Shown: positions 15,039 through 29,671 of the stretch, piece after piece
How the letters are laid out: each line of letters opens with the position of its first letter
Numbering within the stretch: position 1 is the stretch's first letter
Assembly (NCBI RefSeq): GCF_003863335.1
Contig: NZ_RRAZ01000018.1
Coordinates: forward strand, 1-64,000
Length of the DNA: 64,000 nucleotides
Source of the DNA: Falsigemmobacter faecalis
Lineage (GTDB): Bacteria; Pseudomonadota; Alphaproteobacteria; Rhodobacterales; Rhodobacteraceae
Direction: 5' to 3'
Translations under genes and position numbers: made by a program
Notes under the pieces: generated by a model
What the model was told of the DNA's origin: nothing
The model's input: the letters and a program-made list of their open reading frames with translations, nothing else
Databases searched by the model: none

Positions 15039-18000
15039 ATGGCGCAAGCTTACGTTGGCCAGAAGCGTATCCGCCGTTACTTCGGCAAGATCCGCGAAGT
15101 CCTCGAAATGCCGAACCTCATTGAGGTTCAGAAATCTTCTTACGACCTGTTCCTGCGTTCGGGCGAGGGGCAGCGTGCCTCCGACGGCGAAGGCATCCAG
15201 GGCGTTTTCCAATCGGTATTCCCGATTAAGGACTTCAACGACACCGCGGTGCTTGAGTTCGTGAAATACGAACTGGAAAAGCCGAAGTACGACGTTGAAG
15301 AATGCATGCAGCGCGACATGACCTATGCTGCGCCGCTGAAAGTCACCCTGCGTCTCATCGTATTTGATGTGAACGAAGACACCGGTGCGCGCTCGGTTAA
15401 AGACATCAAAGAACAAGATGTCTACATGGGCGACATGCCGCTGATGACCGCGAACGGGACCTTCGTGGTCAACGGCACCGAGCGTGTCGTTGTCAGCCAG
15501 ATGCACCGCAGCCCCGGCGTGTTCTTCGATCACGACAAAGGCAAAACCCACTCCTCGGGCAAACTGCTGTTCGCCTGCCGCATCATTCCCTACCGCGGCT
15601 CCTGGCTGGACTTTGAGTTTGACGCCAAGGATCTGGTGTTCGCACGTATCGACCGTCGCCGCAAACTGCCGGTGACGACCCTGCTCTATGCCCTTGGCAT
15701 GGATCAGGAAGCGATCATGGACGCCTATTACAACACCGTGTCCTACCGCTATGAGCGCAACCGCGGCTGGGTCACGAAGTTCTTCCCCGAGCGTGTGCGC
15801 GGCACCCGCCCGACCTATGACTTGGTTGATGCCGCTTCGGGCGAAATCATCCTGAAAGCGGGCGACAAAGCGACCCCGCGTATGGTCAAAAAGTGGATTG
15901 ATGAAGCTTCGATCAAGGAACTGCTGGTTCCCTTCGATCACATCATCAACAAATTCGTCGCAAAAGACATCATCAACGAAGAGACCGGTGAGATCTGGGT
16001 CGAAGCCGGTGATGAGCTGACCTGGGAACTCGACCGTGACGGCGAAGTCAAAGGCGGCAGCCTGAAGACCCTGCTCGATCAGGGCATTCTTGAGCTTCCG
16101 ATCCTCGACATCGACAATATCAACGTCGGTCCCTACATCCGCAACACGCTCGCAGCCGATAAGAACATGGGCCGCGATGGCGCGCTGATGGATATCTACC
16201 GCGTGATGCGTCCGGGTGAACCGCCGACCGTTGATGCGGCGGCCTCGCTCTTTGACACGCTGTTCTTCGATTCCGAGCGTTATGACCTCTCGGCGGTCGG
16301 CCGCGTGAAAATGAACATGCGCCTCGACCTCGATGCGCCGGATACCCAGCGTACGCTGCGCCGCGAAGACATCATCGCCTGCATCAAGGGCCTTGTTGAA
16401 CTGCGCGACGGCAAGGGCGAGATCGACGACATCGACCACCTCGGCAACCGTCGTGTGCGTTCGGTCGGCGAGCTGATGGAGAACCAGTACCGCGTTGGTC
16501 TGCTGCGCATGGAGCGCGCGATCAAAGAGCGTATGTCCTCGGTTGAGATCGACACGATCATGCCGCAGGACCTCATCAACGCGAAACCGGCGGCGGCTGC
16601 CGTTCGTGAATTCTTCGGCGCTTCGCAGCTGTCGCAGTTCATGGACCAAACCAACCCGCTGTCGGAAGTCACCCACAAACGCCGTCTCTCGGCGCTTGGC
16701 CCGGGTGGTCTGACCCGTGAGCGTGCGGGCTTTGAGGTTCGCGACGTTCACCCGACCCACTACGGCCGGATGTGCCCGATTGAAACGCCGGAAGGTCAGA
16801 ACATTGGTCTGATCAACTCGCTGGCCACCTTTGCCCGCGTGAACAAATACGGCTTCATCGAGACCCCGTACCGCAAGGTGATCGACGGCAAAGTCACCGA
16901 CGAAGTGATCTATCTCTCGGCCACCGAAGAGATGCGTCACACCGTGGCTCAGGCCAACGCACAGCTTGATGACACCGGCGCCTTCGTTCAGGACCTGGTC
17001 TCGACCCGTAAAGCGGGCGAGTTCATGCTGAACCCGTCGGAAGCCGTGGATCTGATCGACGTTTCGCCGAAACAGCTGGTTTCGGTCGCAGCATCGCTGA
17101 TCCCGTTCCTTGAAAACGACGACGCTAACCGCGCTCTCATGGGCTCGAACATGCAGCGTCAGGCCGTTCCGCTGCTGCAGTCGGACGCTCCTTTCGTCGG
17201 CACCGGCATCGAGGGCGTTGTGGCCCGCGACTCGGGTGCGGCGATCATGGCGCGCCGCGGTGGTATCATCGACCAGGTGGACGCGCAGCGTATCGTTGTG
17301 CGCGCAACTGAGTTCCTGGAACCGGGCGAAGCGGGCGTGGACATCTACCGTCTGCGCAAGTTCAAGCGTTCGAACCAGTCGTCCTGCATCAACCAGCGTC
17401 CGATCGTCAAAGTGGGCGATACCGTTCAGCGTCACCAGGTGATCGCGGATGGTCCGTCGACCGATGGCGGCGAGCTGGCACTGGGCCGTAACGTGGTCGT
17501 CGCGTTCATGCCCTGGAACGGCTACAACTACGAAGACTCGATCCTGATCTCCGAGCGCATCCTGCGCGACGACGTCTATACCTCGATCCACATTGAGGAA
17601 TATGAAGTCGCCGCCCGTGATACCAAGCTTGGGCCGGAAGAGATCACCCGCGACATTCCGAACGTCGGTGAAGAAGCGCTGCGCAACCTCGATGAGGCCG
17701 GCATCGTTTACATCGGTGCCGAAGTGCAGCCGGGCGATATCCTCGTCGGTAAGATCACCCCGAAGGGTGAATCGCCGATGACCCCGGAAGAGAAGCTGCT
17801 GCGCGCCATCTTCGGTGAAAAAGCGTCCGACGTCCGCGATACCTCTCTGCGTCTGCCGCCGGGTGCCTATGGTACCATCGTCGAAGTCCGCGTCTTCAAC
17901 CGTCATGGTGTGGACAAAGACGAGCGTGCTCTGCAGATCGAGCGTGAAGAAGTTGAGCGTCTGTCGCGCGACCGTGACGACGAACTCGCGATCCTTGAGC

Positions 18001-19172
18001 GCAACATCTACTCGCGTCTCAAGACCCTGATCATGGGCAAGACGGCTGTCAAAGGCCCGAAAGGCATCCGCTCGGGTTCCGAGATCAACGACGAGCTGCT
18101 CGGCACGCTCTCGAAAGGTCAGTGGTGGCAGCTTGCCGTTGCTGAGGAAGATCTGGCCAAGGAAGTTGAAGCGCTCAACGAGCAGTTCAACCACCAGAAG
18201 CGTCAGCTCGACCACCGCTTCGAGGACAAGGTTGAGAAGGTCCGTCGCGGCGACGATCTGCCTCCGGGCGTGATGAAGATGGTCAAAGTCTTCGTCGCGG
18301 TGAAGCGTAAGCTGCAGCCGGGCGATAAGATGGCAGGCCGTCACGGCAACAAAGGCGTTGTCTCGAAGGTCGTGCCGATGGAAGACATGCCGTTCCTTGC
18401 GGATGGCACCACGGTTGACCTGGTTCTGAACCCGCTCGGCGTGCCGTCGCGTATGAACGTCGGTCAGATTCTTGAAACCCACATGGGCTGGGCTGCCCGT
18501 GGTCTGGGGATCAAGATTGATGAGGCGCTGCAGGACTACCGTCGCAACGGCGACCTCACCCCGGTGCAGGAAGCCATGCGCATCGCTTATGGCGATGAGA
18601 CCTACGACGAGAACTTCACGGATATGGGCGAAGAGTCCTTCCTGGAAAGCGCTCAGGCCGTCACCCGTGGCGTTCCGATCGCAACTCCGGTTTTCGACGG
18701 CGCGAAAGAGGCCGACATCAACGACGCTCTGCGTCGTGCGGGCTTCGATCAATCGGGTCAGTCGGTGGTCTTCGATGGTCGTTCGGGTGAGCAATTCGCC
18801 CGTAAGGTCACGGTTGGGGTGAAATACTTCCTCAAGCTGCACCACCTCGTCGACGACAAGCTGCACGCCCGTTCGACCGGTCCGTACTCGCTCGTCACGC
18901 AGCAGCCGCTGGGTGGTAAGGCGCAGTTCGGTGGTCAGCGTCTGGGTGAGATGGAAGTCTGGGCTCTCGAAGCTTACGGCGCCGCTTACACCCTGCAGGA
19001 AATGCTGACCGTGAAGTCGGATGACGTCGCTGGCCGGACCAAGGTCTACGAGTCGATCGTCAAAGGCGAAGACAACTTCGAGGCAGGCGTCCCGGAATCC
19101 TTCAACGTTCTTGTGAAGGAAGTCCGTGGCCTCGGCCTGAATATGGAACTCCTGGATAGCGAGGAGGAGTGA
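15039..19172 (+). CDS. rpoB: DNA-directed RNA polymerase subunit beta
   Basis: The protein is about 1377 residues and complete. The N-terminus reads [20 protein letters not shown], then [19 protein letters not shown]. The rifampicin-pocket region is [34 protein letters not shown] (given in part). Near the C-terminus are [15 protein letters not shown] and [20 protein letters not shown]. The wild-type-like residues of the rifampicin pocket ([20 protein letters not shown]) are present. I chose the ATG at 15039 over the GTG at 15027 because related proteins begin MAQ. rpoC follows after about 50 bases. Confidence 0.98.
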   Translation: MAQAYVGQKRIRRYFGKIREVLEMPNLIEVQKSSYDLFLRSGEGQRASDGEGIQGVFQSVFPIKDFNDTAVLEFVKYELEKPKYDVEECMQRDMTYAAPLKVTLRLIVFDVNEDTGARSVKDIKEQDVYMGDMPLMTANGTFVVNGTERVVVSQMHRSPGVFFDHDKGKTHSSGKLLFACRIIPYRGSWLDFEFDAKDLVFARIDRRRKLPVTTLLYALGMDQEAIMDAYYNTVSYRYERNRGWVTKFFPERVRGTRPTYDLVDAASGEIILKAGDKATPRMVKKWIDEASIKELLVPFDHIINKFVAKDIINEETGEIWVEAGDELTWELDRDGEVKGGSLKTLLDQGILELPILDIDNINVGPYIRNTLAADKNMGRDGALMDIYRVMRPGEPPTVDAAASLFDTLFFDSERYDLSAVGRVKMNMRLDLDAPDTQRTLRREDIIACIKGLVELRDGKGEIDDIDHLGNRRVRSVGELMENQYRVGLLRMERAIKERMSSVEIDTIMPQDLINAKPAAAAVREFFGASQLSQFMDQTNPLSEVTHKRRLSALGPGGLTRERAGFEVRDVHPTHYGRMCPIETPEGQNIGLINSLATFARVNKYGFIETPYRKVIDGKVTDEVIYLSATEEMRHTVAQANAQLDDTGAFVQDLVSTRKAGEFMLNPSEAVDLIDVSPKQLVSVAASLIPFLENDDANRALMGSNMQRQAVPLLQSDAPFVGTGIEGVVARDSGAAIMARRGGIIDQVDAQRIVVRATEFLEPGEAGVDIYRLRKFKRSNQSSCINQRPIVKVGDTVQRHQVIADGPSTDGGELALGRNVVVAFMPWNGYNYEDSILISERILRDDVYTSIHIEEYEVAARDTKLGPEEITRDIPNVGEEALRNLDEAGIVYIGAEVQPGDILVGKITPKGESPMTPEEKLLRAIFGEKASDVRDTSLRLPPGAYGTIVEVRVFNRHGVDKDERALQIEREEVERLSRDRDDELAILERNIYSRLKTLIMGKTAVKGPKGIRSGSEINDELLGTLSKGQWWQLAVAEEDLAKEVEALNEQFNHQKRQLDHRFEDKVEKVRRGDDLPPGVMKMVKVFVAVKRKLQPGDKMAGRHGNKGVVSKVVPMEDMPFLADGTTVDLVLNPLGVPSRMNVGQILETHMGWAARGLGIKIDEALQDYRRNGDLTPVQEAMRIAYGDETYDENFTDMGEESFLESAQAVTRGVPIATPVFDGAKEADINDALRRAGFDQSGQSVVFDGRSGEQFARKVTVGVKYFLKLHHLVDDKLHARSTGPYSLVTQQPLGGKAQFGGQRLGEMEVWALEAYGAAYTLQEMLTVKSDDVAGRTKVYESIVKGEDNFEAGVPESFNVLVKEVRGLGLNMELLDSEEE

Positions 19173-19220
19173 GGGCGTAAGCGCCCTCACTTTCCCCCTT
19201 CCCTTAATTAAGGATTCAAG

Positions 19221-23423
<4,203 letters not shown>

Positions 23424-23440
23424 TCTTTGAGATCACATGG

Positions 23441-23474
23441 AAAGCCCCGGCCCCCGCCGGGGCTTTCTGCTTTT
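23441..23474 (+). terminator. Rho-independent terminator after rpoC
   Basis: AAAGCCCCGGC pairs with GCCGGGGCTTT around a 4-base loop (23441-23466), followed by CTGCTTTT. It lies 18 bases after the rpoC stop. Confidence 0.88.
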
Positions 23475-23567
23475 GTGGCCGCCTTTCGCGGGATAACGAT
23501 TTTTCACGGGCTCTTGAGGGGGCTGTCTCAGGCTTGCTAATTTCCGGGCAAAACGGCACTGATCCTT

Positions 23568-23960
23568 ATGACAAATCGCACGGCACTTCTGATCGCCCTT
23601 GGGGTGAGCGCACTTCTTACCCTGGTGATCGCCTTTTTGACCCTGGCGCCGGTCTCCGGCCTGCCGGGGGTGAAGGTCAGTGACAAGGTTTACCACGCCT
23701 TTGCCTTCGCCTCGCTGGCCTTTCCGGTCACCGTGGTGCGCCCGCGCTGGTGGGCGGCGGTGGTGCTGGTGAGTGCGGTCTATGGCGGGGTTATCGAGAT
23801 CATTCAGCCCTTTGTCGGGCGCAGCATGGATATCCGCGACTGGCTGGCGGATATTCTGGGCGCCATCCTTGGGGCAGGGGCGGGGGTATCCGTCTGGTAT
23901 CTGTTCGGACGCCGCCTCAAACTGCGCAGCGCCTTAGGCCAGCGCGCGCGCCAGAACTGA
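23568..23960 (+). CDS. VanZ-like membrane protein
   Basis: This 130-residue protein has three or four hydrophobic segments: residues 7-28, 44-60, 64-84 and 98-118. The VanZ-type features are SDKVYHAFAFASLAFP near 38-53 and YGGVIEIIQPFVGRSMDIRDWLADILG near 76-102, with the conserved E...Q and D..D.. residues. VanZ-type proteins sit in the cytoplasmic membrane; apart from the teicoplanin resistance determinant their role is unknown. It stands alone after the rpoC terminator and converges with the histidine kinase gene, 17 bases away. Confidence 0.8.
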   Translation: MTNRTALLIALGVSALLTLVIAFLTLAPVSGLPGVKVSDKVYHAFAFASLAFPVTVVRPRWWAAVVLVSAVYGGVIEIIQPFVGRSMDIRDWLADILGAILGAGAGVSVWYLFGRRLKLRSALGQRARQN

Positions 23961-23977
23961 TCTTCTGTCCGCACGGA

Positions 23978-26521
23978 CTAGAGGGCGTGCAGCGCGCGCA
24001 GGCTGTCCGTGCGCAGTCGGCCCAGTTCGCGCAGCAGGGGCGTTGGCACCTCATCCGGCCCGGTCTCGCTGTCGCCGCCGCGGGTCAGATCTTCGAGGGC
24101 CACCAGCGCTTCGCACAGTGCCGTCAGCCCGAAGACCGCCGCCGCTCCGGCGAGTTTATGGGCGGTGCTGGCGATCTCAGGTCCCGGCGGCTGCGGTTCA
24201 GAGCTGATGAGTTCCAGCCCGGTGTTCAGTTCCGCCTCAAACCGCGCCCTGAGGCCGTCGTAGACATCCTTGCCAAGCGCCGCCGCCATTTCCCGCGCTG
24301 TCGCCTCCTCGATGAGGGCGCGTGCCGTCAGGGCCACGGCCGCTTTGGCCGGGGCGGCGGGCAGATCGGGGACCCGGGCGGGCGCTTTAGTCCGCGGCCC
24401 GTAATCGCGCAGCAGGTTCCGCAGCGCCTGTCTGCGCAAAGGTTTGGTCAGGCTGCGCGCGATACCGCTGTCGGCAAAGCGGCGCAGATCTTCGGGCCTT
24501 GCATGGGCGGTCAGCGCCACCACGGGTGTCGTTGCATTCGCCCCGCCCGCCCGACGGATCCGGCAGGTCGTCTCTACTCCGTCGAGGCCCGGCATCGAGA
24601 TATCCATCAGGATCAGATCAAAGCTTTCGAGGCCGCAAAGCCTCAGGGCCTCATAGCCGGTCTCCGCCTCGGTCACGCTGTGGCCATCGGCCTCCAGCAT
24701 GCTGCGCACGACGAAGCGGTTGATCGGATTGTCTTCCACCACCAGCACCGAAAGCGGTCGCACCTGATAGCTGTCGATTTTGGCGGCAGGCGCGGCCAGG
24801 GCCTGGACCGCCGGGGGCAGGGGCAGGATCAGGCGAAAGACGCTGCCCAGCCCGGGCACGCTTTCCGCCTCAAGACGGCCGTCCATCAGGGTGGCCAGAC
24901 GGCGCGAGATGGCAAGCCCCAGCCCGGTGCCCTGAGTTCTGCGGTTGTATTCGGTGTTGAGGGTGACAAATTCGTCAAAGATGCGCGACATATCTTCGGG
25001 CGCGATGCCGATGCCGCTGTCGCGCACCTCAAAGACCGCAAGGCCCTCGGTGTCGCGACAGGCTTTCAGGGTGATCTGGCCGTCGCGGGTGAATTTCAGC
25101 GCATTGCTGACCAGGTTCAGCAGCACCTGATGCACGCGGTTGCCATCCCCCATGACCAGCGCAAGGCTGTCGTCGCGCAGATCCAGCGCGAGGCGGTTGC
25201 CATCCCGTGCCGCCACGCCCTGCTGGGCATGAGCGATGTCACGCATCAGCGCGCAGGCGTCAAAAGGCGCGCAGCGCAGCTGGGTGCGGAAGGCATCCAT
25301 GCGCGCGATTTCCAGCACATCGTTCACATGGCCCAGCAGCTGCTCGGCAGATTTGCGGATGACGCGGTCATACTGGCGCCGCTGCGCCGGGGGCAGCTCG
25401 TCGTCAATCAGTTCCAGCGTGCCCAGAATGCCGTTCAGCGGCGTGCGCATTTCATGGCTCATAACGGCAAGCAGCTCATCCTTGGCCTTTTCGCCCGCCA
25501 GCGCACGGTCGCGGGTCTCCACCAGCGCGGCCTCTGTGGCCAGCCGATCCGAGATATCGCGCAAAAAGCAGATCCTGAGGGGGCCTGCGTCACTCTCAAT
25601 GGCGGTGAGGCTGCATTCCGCCGGAAAGCTGCTGCCTGTGCCGCGCCGGCCCCTGACCCGCACCAGGCGGGCGCCGGGGCGGGGCAGGGCGGCGGGATCG
25701 CTGCTGCCCTCCTCAGGGCCGAGAAAGCGTGAAACCGGCAGGTCCTCAAGCTCTGCCGCCGGCAGCCCGAAAAGCTGCAGCGCCGCGTCATTCGAATCCA
25801 CGATACGCCCGGTGGTGTCGACGACCAGAATCGCATCCTGTGAGGCGGTGATAATGGCGCGGACCCGGGCATGAGCGGCGCGCACACGGCGGTTTTGCAG
25901 CTGCGCCTGCCGCACCATCCGAACCAGAGCCAGCACAACCAGCAACAAAGCAAGCAGCAGCGCCGCACTTGAGGAGATCAGCCGCACCAGCGTCACCCGC
26001 AGCGCCTCCCGCTGGGCATCGCCGCGGATCGTGCGCTGTTGCAGGCTGCGCAGCGTCAGGTCACGCAGCAGCGGCCGCAGCTTTTCAGCGGCGGCAAGCA
26101 CATTGGGCGCAGCTTCGCTCAGCGCCGCGTCCGAGCCGTCAAAAAGCGCCTCCGTGCGGGAGAGAAAGGCCCTCGCGGCTTCGATGCCACCGCGAATTTC
26201 CGGCAGATCCAGATCTTCGGGGTAGAAAGGCATCACCTCCATCAGGCGGATGCGCGAGTAAAAGATGTCATAGCGGCGGCGAAATTCCGCGGTGCTGCCC
26301 TCGCCAAAGCGCACAGACTGCGCTGATTGGATCAGCTGCAGCAGCTCCATATCGGGCTGCGACAGGCTCCACTGCGCATTGGCCGAGCTGGCCCGTGCAA
26401 GGTTCTGAATCTCATCGCGTACATCCCGCGCGAGCAGCAGAAGCATCAGAACCGCGCCCAGCAGCACGACCAGCGCCAGCCGCACCAGCCACTGCCGCAG
26501 CCGTACTACGGGGGATTGCAT
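23978..26521 (-). CDS. Hybrid sensor histidine kinase with REC and HPt domains
   Basis: The protein is about 847 residues. Order: membrane helix 13-31, periplasmic sensor about 32-181, helix 182-202, PAS about 217-333, HisKA with VMSHEMRTPLNGILG (phospho-His356), HATPase with NLVSNALKF, DSGIGI and GTGLGLAIS, REC with LILMDISMPGLDG (Asp640), and HPt with STAHKLAGAA (His788). It is therefore a full phosphorelay protein lacking only its output regulator, which is not in the window. The ATG at 26521 overlaps the stop of the upstream gene (TGATG), so I use it rather than 26557. It is probably co-translated with the exported molybdopterin-fold protein, which may be its sensing partner. Confidence 0.9.
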   Translation of the reverse strand: MQSPVVRLRQWLVRLALVVLLGAVLMLLLLARDVRDEIQNLARASSANAQWSLSQPDMELLQLIQSAQSVRFGEGSTAEFRRRYDIFYSRIRLMEVMPFYPEDLDLPEIRGGIEAARAFLSRTEALFDGSDAALSEAAPNVLAAAEKLRPLLRDLTLRSLQQRTIRGDAQREALRVTLVRLISSSAALLLALLLVVLALVRMVRQAQLQNRRVRAAHARVRAIITASQDAILVVDTTGRIVDSNDAALQLFGLPAAELEDLPVSRFLGPEEGSSDPAALPRPGARLVRVRGRRGTGSSFPAECSLTAIESDAGPLRICFLRDISDRLATEAALVETRDRALAGEKAKDELLAVMSHEMRTPLNGILGTLELIDDELPPAQRRQYDRVIRKSAEQLLGHVNDVLEIARMDAFRTQLRCAPFDACALMRDIAHAQQGVAARDGNRLALDLRDDSLALVMGDGNRVHQVLLNLVSNALKFTRDGQITLKACRDTEGLAVFEVRDSGIGIAPEDMSRIFDEFVTLNTEYNRRTQGTGLGLAISRRLATLMDGRLEAESVPGLGSVFRLILPLPPAVQALAAPAAKIDSYQVRPLSVLVVEDNPINRFVVRSMLEADGHSVTEAETGYEALRLCGLESFDLILMDISMPGLDGVETTCRIRRAGGANATTPVVALTAHARPEDLRRFADSGIARSLTKPLRRQALRNLLRDYGPRTKAPARVPDLPAAPAKAAVALTARALIEEATAREMAAALGKDVYDGLRARFEAELNTGLELISSEPQPPGPEIASTAHKLAGAAAVFGLTALCEALVALEDLTRGGDSETGPDEVPTPLLRELGRLRTDSLRALHAL

Positions 26522-27081
26522 CAACCGGCCTGCCCTTCGGCGGACGGGCTTTGCCATTCCAGCCGCGTCAGCTGCCAGATGCTGCGGATATAGCTGACTT
26601 CACTGCGATAGGCCGGAACCTCATCGAAGGGATAAATCAGCCACAGCGGCCCGCGCTCGCGCAGCGACAGCACCTGGCCGTCGATCTCCATGGCCAGAAT
26701 CGGCCCGCCGGGCACGCCTTCACTGACCGGAACCGGGATCGAATAATCATTGACCGCCCGGGCGGTGAAATTCCCGTCGCTCAGCCCGAGGGTGGTGACA
26801 AGGCTGTGCAGAGAGGGGCCGCGAAAACGCTGCGGTTGCCCGGACCAGGGCGTGCCGCTGGTGAATTCAACCTCGCCCATCGCCTTCAGCATCGCGCGGT
26901 CAAAGACGGCCCCTTCGGCGCTGTTGCGCCGCGGCAGCGCGCCGGTCACGGTCAGAATGACGTCGCCCTCAGGGTGGGGCAGCGCGGCAGCGGCCTCTGC
27001 GCTTTTGCCACCGGCTGCATGCAGCGGCAAAGGCAGAAGGCTCATGCCAAGGATCAGGCTGCGCCGGGTAAGTTCGGGCAA
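26521..27081 (-). CDS. Exported molybdopterin-fold (sulfite-oxidase-like) protein without cysteine
   Basis: This is a protein of about 186 residues. The N-terminus (LTRRSLILGMSLLPLPLHAAGG) looks like a signal peptide with an Arg pair. The body (VILTVTGALP, VEFTSGTPWSGQPQRFRG, PSLHSLVTTLG, PVPVSE, GPLWLIYPFDE) resembles the molybdopterin-binding domain of oxidoreductases. The mature sequence contains no cysteine, so the usual Mo-ligating Cys is missing and catalysis is unlikely. I chose TTG at 27081 because GGAG lies 7 bases upstream; an ATG at 27141 would add about 20 atypical residues. It overlaps the hybrid kinase by one base, suggesting a periplasmic sensory role (inference). Confidence 0.72.
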   Translation of the reverse strand: MPELTRRSLILGMSLLPLPLHAAGGKSAEAAAALPHPEGDVILTVTGALPRRNSAEGAVFDRAMLKAMGEVEFTSGTPWSGQPQRFRGPSLHSLVTTLGLSDGNFTARAVNDYSIPVPVSEGVPGGPILAMEIDGQVLSLRERGPLWLIYPFDEVPAYRSEVSYIRSIWQLTRLEWQSPSAEGQAG

Positions 27082-27339
27082 GGCGGGGCTCCGTCGTTCT
27101 GAATTTCCCTGCCCACAAAGCAGCTTCGGGCGGTTTGTCACAGGCTAAACATCAGATTGGCGCAGGGAAAGTCATCAAAAGCATGGGATGCGCCTTCACA
27201 GCAGGCCTGCTTTCCTGTAGAACCCCCTGTGGGTGCCAGCGTCCTCGTGCCCCGGCAGGGAGGCCGGGAAGTCAGGGCCAGTGCTCCATGACCGGGCCTA
27301 TATATTACATGGCAGGCCCCTTTTACGCGAAAGACGCTG

Positions 27340-29553
27340 ATGACGCTTCCCGATCTCGCGGCCCCTTTGGCCGCCGCTCTTGCATCCAAGGGCTACGAAA
27401 CGCTGACCCCCGTACAGAATGCCGTTCTGGGTGACGATTATGCCGGCCGCGACCTGCTGGTTTCCGCCCAGACCGGCTCGGGCAAAACCGTGGCCTTTGG
27501 TCTCGCCATCTCGCCGGAACTCCTGACCGGTGATCTGGCGATTGCAGGCGCCCCGCGCGCCCTGATCATTGCCCCGACCCGTGAACTGGCCCTGCAGGTC
27601 AGCCGTGAGCTTGAGTGGCTCTATGCCGAAGCCGGTGCGGTCATTGCGACCTGCGTGGGCGGCATGGACCCCCGCAATGAGCGCCGCGTTCTTGAGCGTG
27701 GTGCCACGATCGTCGTCGGCACTCCCGGCCGTCTGCGCGATCACATCGAACGCCGCTCGCTGGATCTGTCGGAACTGCGCGCTGCCGTTCTCGATGAAGC
27801 CGATGAGATGCTGGACCTCGGCTTCCAGGAAGACCTTGAGTTCATCCTCTCGGCCGCTCCGGAAGACCGCCGCACGCTGATGTTCTCGGCCACCGTCTCG
27901 CGTGAAATCGAGAATCTGGCCAAGAACTACCAGAACGATTCCATGCGCGTTCAGGTCAAATCGGACACCAAACAACACGTCGACATTACCTATCAGGCAA
28001 TGTCGGTACGTCCGCGCGACAAAGAAAACGCGATCATCAACCTGCTGCTGATCCAGCAGGCCCGTGTGTCGATCGTCTTCGCGAAAACCCGCGCAGCCGT
28101 GACCCATCTGCATGCCCGTCTCGCGAACCGCGGCTTCAAAGTCGTGGCCCTCTCGGGTGAGCTGAGCCAGGCAGAGCGGACCCACGCCCTCCAGGCCCTG
28201 CGCGATGGCCGCGCTCAGGTCTGCATCGCGACCGATGTGGCCGCCCGTGGTATCGACCTTCCGGGTCTGGATCTCGTGGTTCACTTCGATCTGCCGTCGA
28301 ACCCGGAAACCCTGCTGCACCGCTCGGGCCGGACCGGTCGTGCGGGCTCGAAAGGCACCGCCGTGCTCGTCGTGCCGCCGGCGGACTTCCGCAAAGCGAC
28401 CCGCATCCTGCAGGGCGCCAAGGTTGATGCGGAATGGACCTCGCCGCCCACCGCCGAAGAAGTTCAGGCCGCCGATGACGCCCGTATGGTCGGCTCGGAC
28501 ATCCTGCTCGCTCCGGTGACCGAAGAAGAAGCCCCGCTGGTCGAAGCGATCCTCGGCGTCTCCTCGCCGGAAGCCGCTGCCGCTGCCTTCCTGCGCATGT
28601 GGCGTGCCGGCCGTTCGGCTCCGGAAATCGTCGGCGATATCGCTCCCCCGGCGGCAAACTCGGAAGCCCGCGCCCCGCGCGAGCGTCAGGAATTCGGCCC
28701 CTCGGTCTGGTTCTCGCTCTCGGTTGGCCACGAAGGCCGCGCCGAAGCCCGCTGGCTGCTGCCGAAAATCTGCGATCACGGCGGCATCACCCGCAATGAC
28801 ATCGGTGCCATCCGCGTCCAACAGCGCGAAACCTATGTCCAGATCGCCGACAACGTCGCCTCGAAATTCGGCGCCACCGCCGAGATCGACGACGGCCTGC
28901 TGCTGACCCGTCTCGACGAGGCCCCGAACCTTGAGCGCGCCCCGCGCCCGGCGTTCAAATCCTCCGATCGTCCCCAGGGTCTGAACCGCAAGCCGTTTGA
29001 CCGTGGCGACCGCGAAGACCGTGGTGAGCGCCGCGAGCGCGCGCCCCGTCGCGACGACGAAGGCGGCGAGCGCCGCAGCTTCAAGCCGCGCGCCATGGAA
29101 ACCGGCGACGCCGGCTACCGCGCCCGCCCGGCCCGCGAAGACGGCGACCGCAAGCCCTATGGCGAGCGCAAATCCTTCGGTGACCGCCCCGAGGGCGACC
29201 GCAAACCCTATGGTGAGCGCAAGCCCTTCGGCGAGCGCAAATCCTTCGGTGATCGTCCCGATGGTGACCGCAAACCCTTCGGTGAGCGCAAATCCTTCGG
29301 CGACCGCCCCGATGGCGACCGCAAGCCCTGGGGCAAGCGCGAAGACGGCGACCGTAAGCCCTTCGGCAAGCGTGAAGACGGCGATCGCAAACCCTTCGTG
29401 AAACGCGAAGACGGTGACCGCAAGCCGCGCAGCGCAAAACCGGCCTTCGGCGCAGACAGCCGCCCGGCCCGCGCCCCGGCCCCGCGTCCGAACTTCTCGG
29501 ACCCGAGCCAGTCGCTGCGCAAGCCGCGCAGCCCGAAAGGCCCGAAGCGCTGA
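27340..29553 (+). CDS. DEAD-box RNA helicase with DbpA-type domain and basic repeat tail
   Basis: This 737-residue protein has the DEAD core: VSAQTGSGKTVAFG (motif I) near 45-58, APTRELALQ, TPGRLRDH, LDEADEML (motif II) near 150, FSATVS (III), ATDVAARGIDLPGLDLVVHFD (V) and HRSGRTGRAG (VI). A DbpA/CsdA-like RNA-binding domain follows near 460-535 (VWFSLSVGHEGRAEARWLLPKICDH in part). The last about 160 residues are Arg/Lys/Asp-rich with near-tandem GDRKPFGERKSFGDRPD-type units. Probable roles are ribosome assembly and RNA decay at low temperature. It is a single-gene transcription unit with its own terminator. Confidence 0.93.
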   Translation: MTLPDLAAPLAAALASKGYETLTPVQNAVLGDDYAGRDLLVSAQTGSGKTVAFGLAISPELLTGDLAIAGAPRALIIAPTRELALQVSRELEWLYAEAGAVIATCVGGMDPRNERRVLERGATIVVGTPGRLRDHIERRSLDLSELRAAVLDEADEMLDLGFQEDLEFILSAAPEDRRTLMFSATVSREIENLAKNYQNDSMRVQVKSDTKQHVDITYQAMSVRPRDKENAIINLLLIQQARVSIVFAKTRAAVTHLHARLANRGFKVVALSGELSQAERTHALQALRDGRAQVCIATDVAARGIDLPGLDLVVHFDLPSNPETLLHRSGRTGRAGSKGTAVLVVPPADFRKATRILQGAKVDAEWTSPPTAEEVQAADDARMVGSDILLAPVTEEEAPLVEAILGVSSPEAAAAAFLRMWRAGRSAPEIVGDIAPPAANSEARAPRERQEFGPSVWFSLSVGHEGRAEARWLLPKICDHGGITRNDIGAIRVQQRETYVQIADNVASKFGATAEIDDGLLLTRLDEAPNLERAPRPAFKSSDRPQGLNRKPFDRGDREDRGERRERAPRRDDEGGERRSFKPRAMETGDAGYRARPAREDGDRKPYGERKSFGDRPEGDRKPYGERKPFGERKSFGDRPDGDRKPFGERKSFGDRPDGDRKPWGKREDGDRKPFGKREDGDRKPFVKREDGDRKPRSAKPAFGADSRPARAPAPRPNFSDPSQSLRKPRSPKGPKR
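29143..29430 (+). repeat. Imperfect tandem repeats encoding the helicase tail
   Basis: About nine in-frame units built on GGCGACCGCAAGCCC-TTCGGC encode GDRKP(Y/F)GERKSFGDRP and then GDRKPFGKRED-type repeats. Unit length alternates between about 7 and 15 codons, consistent with expansion by slippage or unequal crossing-over. It lies wholly within the coding region. Confidence 0.85.
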
Positions 29554-29560
29554 TAAAAGA

Positions 29561-29598
29561 CAGGCCCCGGAGATCATCTCCGGGGCCTGCTTCATTTT
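29561..29598 (+). terminator. Rho-independent terminator of the helicase gene
   Basis: CAGGCCCCGGAGAT and ATCTCCGGGGCCTG pair almost without a loop (29561-29589), followed by CTTCATTTT. It lies 7 bases after the stop codon. Confidence 0.85.
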
Positions 29599-29650
29599 GG
29601 CTTTTAAAAATACTCCGGGCGGGGTCCGGGGAGGGCAGGGCCCACCCCGG
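29596..29650 (-). repeat. Extragenic repeat, copy 2
   Basis: On the minus strand it reads GGGGTGGGCCCTGCCC, CCGGACCCC, GGAGTATTTTTAAAAGCCAAAA. This has the same layout as the copies at 10417 and 47901. It directly follows the helicase terminator and precedes the glutamine synthetase-like stop. Confidence 0.75.
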
Positions 29651-29671
29651 CGCTCTCCGGAAAAACCGCCC

